From Ichthyophis bannanicus (taxonomy: Eukaryota > Chordata > Amphibia > Gymnophiona > Ichthyophiidae): a stretch of DNA of 64,000 nt. This document shows, piece by piece, positions 52,691-62,798 of the stretch (position 1 is the first letter of the stretch; the number at the start of each line of letters is the position of its first letter). The notes under the pieces were generated by a model. That model made no database searches, was not told the DNA's origin, and was given only the letters and a program-made list of their open reading frames with translations. Position numbers and translations under genes: made by a program. The stretch is from NCBI GenBank assembly GCA_033557465.1, contig CM066033.1:383415289-383479288 (forward strand), in the 5' to 3' direction.

Positions 52691-53304
52691 CGTAGACAGT
52701 GGGGGCGGAGGAAAGCAGAAACCTCAGATTGGGACCAGCATGATCAAGAATAAAATGGTCAGACAACAAAGGTAGAAGACAATTTTATTTTCAATTTAAT
52801 GAACTGTCTTGGTGCTATCTTTAGATTTTATAAACTACAGGGAAATGCATCTCTTTCTATTTCTCTGGCTTTGCATTGTATACAGAATCTGACTTTTTGG
52901 GGTTACTGTTTAATTCATCTCCAGGAACAAGCAGGAATGTAGTCTTCACATATGGGTATCGTCGGTACCGACGGAACCTGCGCAGGAACGCTCCCCAGCG
53001 TCCAATTAGGAAGCTTTTGGGAGCATCCCACAGCGCCTGCGTGCTGCCTTCCCGCCTTTCCCAACTGCCTCTCTCCAGTTCTTTGTTTTCCGCGGAGCCA
53101 GCAGGTCGTGTTCCTGTCACCGCCGAAAATTGTATTCTTTATTCTTTATTTATTTTGTGTCCGCGTCTGCCTTCCCCGACGCTATACCGGTACCGCCGGT
53201 TCTTCTTTCTTTCTTTTCAAAGATAATATTAATAATAATCCTTTTTTTCCAAACTTTTCCAGGTGCACGCCATTTTGGACCTTAGGCCCAAAATTTCCTC
53301 CACT

Positions 53305-55135
53305 ATGGAGAAACCCGCCTCGGGTTTTAAAAAATGCACCAAGTGTGGCGGTACCATCTCCGTCACTGACACCCACGAGTGGTGTCTTAAATGTTTAGGT
53401 CCTGACCACTCCATCTCCGAGTGCACGGCTTGTGCCATGATGCCCAAAAGGGGTCGACAGAACCAAGCTGCCAAGCTCAGCGCCCTTTTTCCTTCCGATG
53501 CAGCTTCGGTAGCATCGACGTCTTCCAAGGCTTCGTCTTCCTCCCATGGATCTCAGGTAACTAAACATAAGTCTAGCCGGTCCTCAAAGGGTAGATCTCC
53601 TTCCAAGCATCGAGATGCCTCTGGCGTTGCCCTTGAGGGTTCAATACCGGCAAAATTGCCCCGGCGGGAGGCTTCGGCTTCCAAAGCATTATCGGGGCTC
53701 CAGGATGTTCTCGAGGCCTCGACCTTGGCAGAACTACTGGTGCCATGCTCTGGGGTACCGGTTGCGTCCGGTACCGACACCCAGGTATCGACAGCGTCGA
53801 TAGACCAGAGGTTCCTGGCTATTGAGCGCAGTCTGGCGGCTCTCCTTGCGGCATCGACGCCCTCGGAACCGCGTCAGACGGTTCAATCACCGGCACCGAT
53901 GCCGGTACCGGTACGATAGCATCGACATTGGTATCGGCTTTGCCGGTACCCAGTCTTGCGATGCCCTCCGGTGCCGATACACCGGTACCGATTACCCCCG
54001 GTACCGACTTCAGTCGGTACAGGCATCCAGACAGACGGTACTTCGAATCCTCAGAGGACTCCGAGGATTCTGACAGCTCTACCGGTACCGGGATACTTCT
54101 CCCGGAGGAGCCTTCCTCCCCTAAACGTAGGATGTCTCCTCCAGAGGGGATATCTCCTTTCAGGATTTCATCAGAGAGTGGCTCGTGGGTTGTCCATTAC
54201 TGTGACTCCTGAAACAGAGCCCAGAGCTAAGGAGTTGGAGATTTTACAGTATCCCAAAGCTCCTAAGGAGGCAGCTACCTTGCCTATCCATGAGATTTTA
54301 CATGATCTCATGTTGAGAATGTGGGAGACACCTCTTACCACCTCGCCTCACTCTCGCCTCACTCTCGCAGACTGGATACTATGTATCAAGTCCCTCCTTG
54401 TCCTGGCTTCCAAAAAACTCAGCTTCCCCACCACTCCATTGTTGTGGAGTCAGCTATGAGAAGGAGCAGGAGTGCAAAGAGGCATGCCTCTAATCCTCCA
54501 GGACGTGAGTGTAGAACTTTGGATGCCTTTGGACGTCGTACTTTCCAGGCTTCCATGCTTTCTGCCAGGATCAGTTCCTATATTTTATATGGGAATGTTC
54601 CTTAAAGAGGTCACAGGAGATTTAGAGGTTTTGAGCCCTCTTCTTCCTGAGGACAAAAGGCAGGATTATCTCACACTGGTTAAGCATGCCCAGGATGTTT
54701 CGAAGTTTGTCAATCGTGCAGCTTTTGACTGTTTTGAGTGCATAAGCAGAACCTCTGCCATTGCCATAGGTGCATGAAGAATCGCCTGGCTCCAGGCATC
54801 CGATTTGGAGCTCTGGGTGCAGGACAAACTGGGAGATATCCCTTGTACAGGTGAAAACCTATTCGGCAAGAATTGGCAAGAAAAGGCCAATGAGATGGAT
54901 GCTGACAACTTCTACTTTGGATAGGTTGTCCAAAGGTACAGCTGATCCTGCCAGAAAGAAATATTTCAAGAAGCCTTTCTTCTCGAAAAAGAAGAGGTTT
55001 TATCCCTCTTATTCCCAGCAGGGATGTTCTGCAGGTCAGCTTGTCGAAAAGGGCCAGCAACCACCTAAACAGAGGAAAGCAAAGACTGCCAAGCCTCAAC
55101 CGTCTCAGCAGTCTCAGCCTCCACAAGGCCTTTGA
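53305..55135 (+). pseudogene. D7 gag pseudogene
   Basis: ATG at 53305 starts MEKPASGFKKCTKCGGTIS with the full CxxC series to CTACAMM. The frame is lost at 53917-53919 and the sequence continues in other frames: 53928-54212 (EEPSSPKRRMSPPEGIS), 54321-54605 (QLPHHSIVVESAMRRSRS, ECRTLDAFGRRTFQASM), 54600-54777 (GMFLKEVTGDLEVL, SRTSAIAIGA with a stop) and 54770-55135 (glutamine-rich tail PQPSQQSQPPQGL, TGA at 55133). At least four frameshifts. Confidence 0.85.
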
Positions 55136-57050
55136 CTTTCATCTAGAGAACTTAGCCTTCCTGGCCTTCAATGGTCCAGAGCCTTCCACCATTCCAGGAA
55201 GGTTATGTCACTTTGCCCCCAGATGGGGGAAGATAACAGCAGAGCATTGGACACTCTTCATTATAAAAGAGGGGTTCAAGCTTCACTTTCTGTGCATGCC
55301 CCCTCACACAGTGGTAAGACAGTTCAATTCTCAGACCTCTCTTATCAACCTGTTAAATTAAGAGGTCACTATGCTTCTTGCCCAAGGGGTAATAGAAGAA
55401 GTACCCATTCATCAACAGGGTACAGGGTTTTACTCCCCCTATTTCCTTATCCCAAAGAAAACAGGGGGATACAGACCTATCTTAGACCTCAGAGAATTGA
55501 ACAAATTCCTGTTCAAAGAGAAATTCAAGATGATTTCTCTAGGAACTCTGCTGCCATACCTTCAGAGTCAGGGTTGGCTTTGTTCTCTAGATCTCAAGGA
55601 TGCGTACACTCATGTTCTCATCCATCCAACCCACAGAAAGTTCCTTTGGTTCCTTTTTCAAGGAAAGCACTACAGAGTGCTTCCTTTTGGCCTGGCCTCA
55701 GCACCAAGAGTGTTCACGAAATGCATGGCTGTGGTAGCAGCATTTCTCCGTACTCTAGGGATATTCGTCTTCCCCTACTTATACGACTGGCTCATTCAAG
55801 CCCCATCAGAGTCAGCCAGGACTTCCCTATCTTGCACAATGCGTATCCTTCAGTATTTGGGTCTGGTCATAAACATCCCAAAATCCAGTCTAACTCCTAC
55901 TCAGTCTCTAGAGTTCATAGGAGCTTTGCTGGATACCAGAAAAGCAAGGGCCTATCTTCCCCAGGCCCGTTGCCTCCGCATGGTGCAGTTAGCTTCTCAA
56001 GCAGTGCTAAAACCTCAGCTCACTGCCCGAGAAATGTTACAACTACTAGGCCACATGGCATCTACAGTGCATGTGGTCCCTTATGCTCGCCTCCATATGA
56101 GAGCAACCCAGTGGACCTTATCCACTCAAAGGACCCAGGCATCAGGGTGCCTGTCAGACAAAATAACAAACACAAATCGTCTCATTTTGTCTCTCCAGTG
56201 GTGGCAGTCCACTCAGAACCTGTTGCTGGGGTCCCCATTTCAACAGCCTTTACCCCAGGCAACTCTCACAACAGATGCTTCACCAGTGGGTTGGGGAGCT
56301 CATCTGCAAGACCCCTCCACCCAGGGCACTTGGTCTCCACAGGAGACGCATCTACATATCAATCTCCTAGAACTCAGAGCAATCTTCCTTGCTCTTCAAG
56401 TGTTCCACACCCTGCTCAGCTACAAGACAGTCCTCATCCACATGGACAATCAAGTAGCCATGTTCTGTGTGACCAAGCAGGGAGGAACAGGCTCTCTATC
56501 GCTTTGCAACGAAGCTTTGCGACTATGGGCCCTCGCCAGAGAGCATCAGATTCACCTCCTGGCAGTTTATCTTCCAGGCATACAAAACTCTTGGGCGGAC
56601 AGACTCAGTCGAGTTCTGCTTCCACACGAATGGTCTCTACATGCAGATCAGGTGGCCAAGATTTTTCAAATTTGGGGAACCCCAGACATAGACCTCTTTG
56701 CAAGTCCGTTGAATGCCAAACTTCCCCGGTTCTGTTCCAGAATTCCAGCTCAGGGTTCTCAGGCCAGAGATGCCTTCCTCCTTCACTGGGGTCAAGACTT
56801 CCTTTATGCCTTTCCACCCATTCCCCTAATTCCCAAAACCCTGTTGAAGCTTCAGAGAGACAGAGGGTGTATGATTCTCATAGCTCCACATTGGCCACAG
56901 CAAGTGTGGTACCCTTTGCTTCTACATCTCTCTCAAGCCCCCTCCCTGGAGTTAGGGTCTGCTCCAGATCTCCTGTCTCAGGAGAACAGAATGTTATGGC
57001 ATCCCAATCCCCAGTCTTTGCATCTCAGAGCTTGGTTGCTGAAGGCCTAG
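55136..57050 (+). pseudogene. D7 RT/RNase H ORF with a broken catalytic motif
   Basis: In frame with D6's RT ORF, with one TAA at 55359-55361; then open from 55371 to 57050. Carries FYSPYFLIPKKTGGYRPIL and LDLKDAYTHVLIHPT. The polymerase motif reads YLYDWLI at 55776-55787, where D6 has YLDDWLI, so the first catalytic aspartate is lost. RNase H motifs are present (LTTDASPVGWGAHL, LLELRAIFLAL, HMDNQVAMF, ADRLSR) as is the IDLFASPLNAKLPRFCSR block. Confidence 0.88.
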
Positions 57051-57187
57051 ATCTTCATGATCTTAGCCTCCCTCAGCAAGTAAAGGATGTCCTTTATGCT
57101 TCCAGGAAGCCTTCCACTGGACGTTCTTATGATTTTAAGTGGAAAGGTTTGCCATATGGTGTTCGCAGAAGGGTCTTAACCCCCTAG
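55205..57187 (+). CDS. Long frame overlapping D7 RT, leading into the recombinase
   Basis: A 660-codon open frame in -1 relation to the RT frame. Over the RT/RNase H region it encodes a Ser/His/Pro/Arg-rich sequence without recognised domains. At its 3' end it becomes the recombinase N-domain (LHDLSLPQQVKDVLYASRK, STGRSYDFKWKG). It is also in frame with the end of gag, separated by the TGA at 55133 only. A frameshift near 57140-57187 moves the recombinase to another frame. Whether the upstream part is translated is unknown; it may be a by-product of codon bias. Confidence 0.45.
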   Translation: MSLCPQMGEDNSRALDTLHYKRGVQASLSVHAPSHSGKTVQFSDLSYQPVKLRGHYASCPRGNRRSTHSSTGYRVLLPLFPYPKENRGIQTYLRPQRIEQIPVQREIQDDFSRNSAAIPSESGLALFSRSQGCVHSCSHPSNPQKVPLVPFSRKALQSASFWPGLSTKSVHEMHGCGSSISPYSRDIRLPLLIRLAHSSPIRVSQDFPILHNAYPSVFGSGHKHPKIQSNSYSVSRVHRSFAGYQKSKGLSSPGPLPPHGAVSFSSSAKTSAHCPRNVTTTRPHGIYSACGPLCSPPYESNPVDLIHSKDPGIRVPVRQNNKHKSSHFVSPVVAVHSEPVAGVPISTAFTPGNSHNRCFTSGLGSSSARPLHPGHLVSTGDASTYQSPRTQSNLPCSSSVPHPAQLQDSPHPHGQSSSHVLCDQAGRNRLSIALQRSFATMGPRQRASDSPPGSLSSRHTKLLGGQTQSSSASTRMVSTCRSGGQDFSNLGNPRHRPLCKSVECQTSPVLFQNSSSGFSGQRCLPPSLGSRLPLCLSTHSPNSQNPVEASERQRVYDSHSSTLATASVVPFASTSLSSPLPGVRVCSRSPVSGEQNVMASQSPVFASQSLVAEGLDLHDLSLPQQVKDVLYASRKPSTGRSYDFKWKGLPYGVRRRVLTP

Positions 57188-58191
57188 CCATACCTTTGGA
57201 ATCATTACTTGAGTATCTCCTTCATTTATCCAATACAGAACTCAAGACTAACTCAGTAAGAGTCCATTTGAGTGCTATTGCAGCTTCTTTCAAGCCTCTA
57301 AATGGCCAACCTATTTCCTCCCATCCTCTTATAGCAAGATTTATGAGAGGCCTTCTTCTAACTAAGCCTCCCATTAGGCCACCACCGGTGGCATGGGACT
57401 TAAACCTGGTTCTTGGTCAGCTCATGAAGCCACCTTTCGAACCCTTGGCTACTACCTCATTGAAATTCCTTTCTTGGAAAGTTATCTTTCTCATTGCAAT
57501 CACATCAGCACGTCGCATCAGTGAGTTGCAAGCATTGGTGGCTGATCCACCTTATACGAGGTTTCATCATGACAAGGTAGTCCTTAGGACTCATCCACAG
57601 TTTATTACAAAGGTGGTCTCGCCTTTTCATCTTAACCAAGCAGTCTACCTGCCTGTGTTCTTTCCAAGACCTCATGCATCAAATGCAGAAAGGAATCTTC
57701 ATACTTTGGACTGTAAAAGAGCTTTGGCCTTTTACTTGCAAAGAACACAGCAACATAGAAAGTCCTCTCATCTCTTTGTTGCTTTTGATCCTTCTCATTT
57801 GGGACTTCCAGTCTCCAAGAGAACACTGTCCAACTGGATTGCACAGTGTATTTCCTTTGCCTATCAGAGTTAGAACCTTCCTCTGGAAGGCCATGTCACT
57901 GCTCACAATGTGAGAGCCATGGCAGCTTCAGTGGCTCATCTGCACTCTGTGTCTATCGATGACATCTATCGAGCAGCCACTTGGGCCTCTGTTCATACCT
58001 TCACAGCCCATTACTGCTTGGACAAGGACTCCCGCCGGGATGCCTTGTTTGGTCAGGCTGTTCTCCAACACCTGTTCCATACCCAATCAACTCCTTCCCG
58101 CCAACCCAGGTTGGATGCCAGAGATCCATGGGGGGAAGTGGAGTCCTGTCTCAGGGACACACAACTTCTGGGGTCTCTCCCTGGCATCTAA
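57139..58191 (+). pseudogene. D7 tyrosine recombinase, one nonsense codon
   Basis: Open at 57139-57873 and 57874-58191 in the same frame, separated by TAG at 57871-57873 (D6 has Lys there). It has TNSVRVHLSAIAASFKPLN, ITSARRISELQALVA (Arg), EGHVTAHNVRAMAA (HxxR), AATWASVHTFTAHYC (Tyr) and AVLQHLFHT. An upstream frameshift separates it from its N-terminal 40 or so codons (57000-57187). Confidence 0.85.
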
Positions 58192-58202
58192 AGCTAAGGA
58201 GT

Positions 58203-58305
58203 CCCCATATGTGAAGACTACATTCCTGCTTGTTCCTGGAGATAGCATAGTTACTCATCTGTAACAGGTGATCTCCGGGAACAGCAGGAATTTAGTCTTC
58301 ACAAC
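58203..58305 (+). repeat. D7 internal complementary region
   Basis: CCCATATGTGAAGACTACATT through TTCCTGGAGAT pairs with the left end; AGCATAGTTACTCATCTG onwards pairs with the right end (CACCTGTTACAGGTGAGTAA). Confidence 0.88.
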
Positions 58306-58584
58306 CCACCCACCTCCCCTAGGAGTTGTATCTCTCTATCTATCTCTTTCTCTTTCCCTCTCTCTCTCTCTTTGTCTTAGCTTTAAACTCAACTGGAGAG
58401 AGGCAGTTGGGAAAGGCGGGAAGGCAGCATGCAGGCGCTGTGGGATGCTCCCAAAAGCTTCCTAATTGGACGCTGGGGTGCGTTCCCGCACAGGCTCCGT
58501 CGGTACTGACGATACCCATATGTGAAGACTAAATTCCTGCTGTTCCTGGAGATCACCTGTTACAGGTGAGTAACTATGCTTTAT

Positions 58585-58930
58585 CTACATATGTTTATTA
58601 TTAGGTTATGGTCACTTAGTCTGTATTTATTGAGGTGAGGGTCTGTGTTCTGCGTCTGTGGCCAAGGCCAGGTGTTCTGTTAACATGGAGTTTGTACGTA
58701 GGGATCTGTACTGTAGTAATCTGAATTATTTCAGCTTTTCAAATAGGTGTTTGGATGTTCCAGGGCCTGCTGCAGTTTTTACAGTTATGTTTTTTTGGGG
58801 TAGGCTCCTTATGTGAGTTTTGGAAGTTGAGTTAGTATAGAATGATATGGTATAGTAGATTTGCTCTACAGATCCTCAGTGACTTTGTTGTAGGGTTTTG
58901 TATTCACAATATGCCTGGTACTGGAGAATG
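58585..58930. repeat. Repeat homologous to 51825-52160
   Basis: Shared blocks in order: ACATATGT, TGTTCTGCGTCTG / TGTTCTGCATGTG, CATGGAGTTT, CTGTANTAATCTG, GGATGTTC, GTGAGTTTTGGA, TAGATTTGCT. Same orientation; family unknown. Bases 58931-59250 show nothing else. Confidence 0.55.
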
Positions 58931-59250
58931 TTTGTTAGTGAGATGATCAGAATCAGATTTTTTTGTTTAAGATATTGAGTTCTGTGGGTGAATGTTCTAG
59001 TTCTGCTCTGCATCCATTGTTGAGGGAGGGGGTTCTGTGGATGCAAAATATATGTTCAAAAAGGAAAAGCAAGAACCATAACGCAGTTTATAATAACAAA
59101 ATAAACATGAAATATAATTTGGTGTTATAAACAGTGCAGTTCTCGCTCTTTCTTTTAGTTCCTTGGCATGTAAACATCTTGCATTTCCTTTACATTATCT
59201 AATCGGCTTTTTGGTTTGGTTCAGTCCCTGAATAGAGTTTTGAGAAAGCG

Positions 59251-59283
59251 CCCCCCCCCCCCACCTCTTGGGGGGGGGGGGGG
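59251..59283. repeat. Poly-C / poly-G inverted pair
   Basis: Twelve C, then ACCTCTT, then about fourteen G: a perfect homopolymer hairpin. Confidence 0.9.
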
Positions 59284-59344
59284 TGGGAGGCGCCATCTCA
59301 TCCCTTGCCTCAGGCAGCAGATAGCCTTGAGACGCCCTTTTCTG

Positions 59345-60000
59345 GGGAAAAAGAGTAATTGAATATTGTCTGCAAAGAAATAGCCGCTTAATCCTAGCTC
59401 CTGCAGAAGGGTTGCCAGGGAAGCCAGCTAAAAATTAAAAAGAACAAGTACCAGAATGGTTCCCCTGGGACACTGAATGGGAGGAAGTTGGTCCAGATCT
59501 GCCAGAGAAGATAATAAGGTAAGATGAGAATTAAGAGTGAACTGGGTCTCGTATTCGTATCTCAGACAGAAGAGCCAGTAATAGATACGAAATAGCTGGT
59601 TCAAAGGCTGAGCTAGATCAAGTGAGACAGAGGGTGGCCTGGCTTTCTCGAAATAGCAACATATCTATTTCATTAAGCATAGGAATAGGGACTCCATTCA
59701 GTGCCATGGGTGGAAACCTGTCTTTTTAGGATGAAGGAAATGTTTTTTTGAGAAATGATGCAAGCTGTAAAGGAACCATTTTTTTCCATTATCTGTGATG
59801 CAGAGGGTAAATTAGATATGGGGCAATAGTTTGCTATATGCGAGGGGACTTATATGGAGCTCTTAAGAGAGTGGATGATGGTGTGTTTCCAAAAAGAGAG
59901 ATAATGCTTGAGGATAAGCTACAGTATTATTGATCTGAAAGGCATATTGGTGATCCAACAAATTAATCATCACAAGCACTTTAAGGAGAGGGCTGTTAAT
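59345..60000 (-). mobile_element. L2/CR1-group LINE RT fragment, antisense
   Basis: Minus-strand frames in order: PISNLPSASQIMEK (RT motif near 59800-59830), STHGTEWSPYSY (HSTET-like, about 59690), LDLAQPLNQLF (motif A, LDLS-AAFD-like, about 59600), CPRGTILVLVLFNF (VPQGTxLxPxLFNF, about 59450) and GLSGYFFADNIQLLF (YADD replaced by FADN, about 59365). It is an old degenerate copy without ends. I saw no feature in 60001-60586. Confidence 0.6.
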
Positions 60001-60971
60001 AGCATGACTTACAAAGCACCATAGTGTGCCTCTACGTCAAGTAGCTTACAACCTAAGTTTGGAAAGAGGGAGATAAGGATGACAGTTTTCAAAGGGATCT
60101 TGTCACCTACCTTTATAGGTTAGCCAGCTAAATCCACTAGGATGAAAATTGTAGTGGCTAAATATTTATTTATTCCACAGCCTGCATACTTTATCTGGGG
60201 ACATGGATAGTTTAGGGAGCAGGAAGTAGTAAATTATTCGCATAGAAACTAATTTTCATATCTGCCGGCGTAGTTGTCCTGTTCCTTTGTTTGCAAATAT
60301 AGCAAAGCAAATGTATTCAAGTGAATTTTCCAAGAGAAACGGTCTAGGGACAGGGATACCATTACCATACGTGTGCACTTCATATATATTATAACTCAGG
60401 ACGTTTCTCTTTGAAGATATATGTATACAGGTACAATAGTCCTAGTAGACTTTACCACTAGATAACTCAGAGAAAATGGCCATGAAAGTAACTTCACAAA
60501 GGTCCCCATCCTGAGTATTGTATAGGGGGAACTGAAATGTCTGGTCTTTGCTTGTCAGACAAAGTAATCCATCTCCAGAACTGGGGATCTCCAGGAACAA
60601 GCAGGAATGAGTCTTCACATATGGGTACGTCGGTACCGACAGAGCCTGCGCGGGAACGCTCCCCAGCTTCCCAAAAAGGAAAGCTTTTGGGAGCATCCCA
60701 CAGCGCCTACGCGCTGCCTTCCTGCCTTTCCTAACCAACTCTCCTCAGTTCTTCTTTTCCGCGGAGCCAGCAGGTCGAGCCCTGTCACTGCTGAAGAAGT
60801 TCTTTATTTTATTTTATTTCTTTGGTCGCGTATCTGCCTTCCCCGACTCCGGACCGGTACCGCCGGTCTTTTCTTTTCTTTCTTTAAAAAAAAAAAAAAA
60901 AAATCAATATTTTTTCCTCACTTAGTGTATTTTCTTCTTAGGCCTCAGGGCCCACAAGAAAATTTTCCCTC

Positions 60972-62794
60972 ATGGAAAAACCAGCCTCCGGGTTCAAAAC
61001 ATGCACTAAGTGTAGCGGTACTATTTCGGTGTCTTAAATGTTTGGGTCCTGAACACTCCATCCCTGATTGTCAGTCCTGCTCTCTAATGTCTAAACAGGG
61101 GTTACAGAACCGAGCAGCTAAGCTCCATGTGCTGTTTCCCGCTGATGCACCGGCGGTAGCATCGCCATCTTCCAGGTCTTCTTCTCCTGATGGATCTCAG
61201 GTAACCAAACATAAACCTAGCAGGTCCTCGAAAGGTAAATCTCCCTCTAAGCATCGAGATGCCTCCAGGCTTGCCCTCGAGGATCCTGCCTCAGCCAAAC
61301 AACCCCGGCGGGAAGCTCCGGCTTCCAAAGCTCCTCCTATGGGGTTACAGGTTGACATCGATGGCACGGCCTCGACCGATCACCTGTTAGAATGCTCTGG
61401 GGTACCGGCACAATCTCCCGGTACCGACTTCCAGGTATTCATGGCGTCCATGTATCAGAATGTTCTGTCCATGCAGCAGGCTATAACGGCCTTTATTAAA
61501 GCTGCGACGCCGATGGTACCGCAACGAGCCCCGTTGTCGGTACCGGCTCCGGTACCGGTACCAGCACCGATACCGGTACCGACTGCATAGACATCGACCA
61601 GGATACCGACTGCGGTTCCTTGTCCAGGGCTATTTCTCGGTACTGATCCGGTACCGGGGACGCCCGATGTCGGTACCGATCGATACGCGTATCGATCGTT
61701 AGAAGAGCACTCTCGATACTTCGATTCCTCTGATGATTCTGATTCATCAGATGAGTCTCCTGAAGTATCCATTGCCCTTCCTGAGGAGACTACTTCTCCA
61801 AAAAGGAGAATGTCTCCTCCAGAAGATTTGTCCTTTCAAGACTTCATAATAGAAGTAGCTAAAGGACTCTCTATTTCAGTATCCTCTGAAACACAGCCTA
61901 GAGCAAAAAAATTGGATATTTTAGGATACTCTAAAGCTCCTAGAGAGGCAGTCACCTTGCCACTTCATGAAATTCTTCATGAACATATGATTGACTTATG
62001 GGAGACTCCTCTCACTCTTTCTCCTCATTCTCGCAGACGGGACACTATGTACCGTGTCCCTCCTTGTCCTGGATTTCAGAAAACTCAGCTTCCTCACCAT
62101 TCCATTGTGGTGCAGTCAGCTATGAAAAGGATAAAGAGTACAAAGAGATACTCTTCTGCTCCTCCAGGAAGAGAATGCAGGACCTTGGATGCTTTTGGTA
62201 GGAAAATCTTCCAAGCCAGCATGCTTATTGCCAGAATCAACTCATATAGCCTTTATATGGGTATGTTTCTAAAAGAAGTTGCACAAAAGCTGCACAACTT
62301 TCTCCCTTTTCTTCCAGAGGATAAAAGGGATGAGTTCCTCCTTTGGCTTAAGCATACTCAAGACATTTCAAAGTTTTCCAACAGGGCAGCCTTTGACTCC
62401 TTTGAAGGTGCCAGCAGAGCCTCAGGCATTGCCATAGCTGCTTGCAGAATTGCTTGGCTCCAGGCTTCTGATCTAGAGCCCTGGGTTCAAGATGGCTTAG
62501 GAAATCTGCCCTGTGCAGGTGAAAATCTCTTTGGCAAAGAGTGGCAAATAAAGGCCACTCAAATGGATGCAGAAAACTCTGCTCTAGATAGACTTTCAAA
62601 GTCAACCTCCATTCCAGCCAAGAAAAAACCTTTCAAAAAGCCTTTTTACAAAAGGAGCAGATTTCCTTCCACTTCTGGCCAACAGTCTTCTACAGGTCGC
62701 TTTGCTGCTAAGCGTCAGCAACCTAAACAGGCGCAGGCCTAAGCCTACAGGGACTGCTGCAACTCAGCAGTCCCAACCTCCTCAGGGTTTTTGA
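60972..62794 (+). pseudogene. D8 gag, lightly damaged
   Basis: ATG at 60972 (MEKPASGFKTCTKCSGTIS). A deletion of about 20 bases at 61028-61033 removes the TDTHEW codons and shifts the frame. The remainder runs RCLKCLGPEHSIPDCQSC to a TAG at 61588-61590, then in the same frame to 62742: MSPPEDLSFQDFIIEVAKGL, QLPHHSIVVQSAMKR, ECRTLDAFGRKIFQASM, SYSLYMGMFLKEVAQKL and GIAIAACRIAWLQASD. A final frameshift near 62735 leads to the QQSQPPQGF tail with TGA at 62792-62794. Three lesions in all; otherwise very close to D6 Gag. Confidence 0.85.
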
Positions 62795-62798
62795 CTTG

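Larger units (their letters stand above)
52917..58580 (+). mobile_element. DIRS element D7, full length, inactive
   Basis: 5664 bp from ATCTCCAGGAACAAGCAGG to AACTATGCT. Left inverted repeat 52917-53090 with CGTCGGTACCGACG; internal complementary region 58203-58305; right inverted repeat 58380-58580. The flanks are TTTAATTC / TTATCTAC, with no evident duplication. The coding order is as in D6. Gag has several frameshifts and RT and recombinase carry disabling changes. Confidence 0.88.

Noticed and set aside
60607..60971. In-frame upstream extension of D8 gag through the terminal repeat
   Set aside because: An accident of the 20-bp deletion shifting frames; the ATG at 60972 matches D6 and D7.
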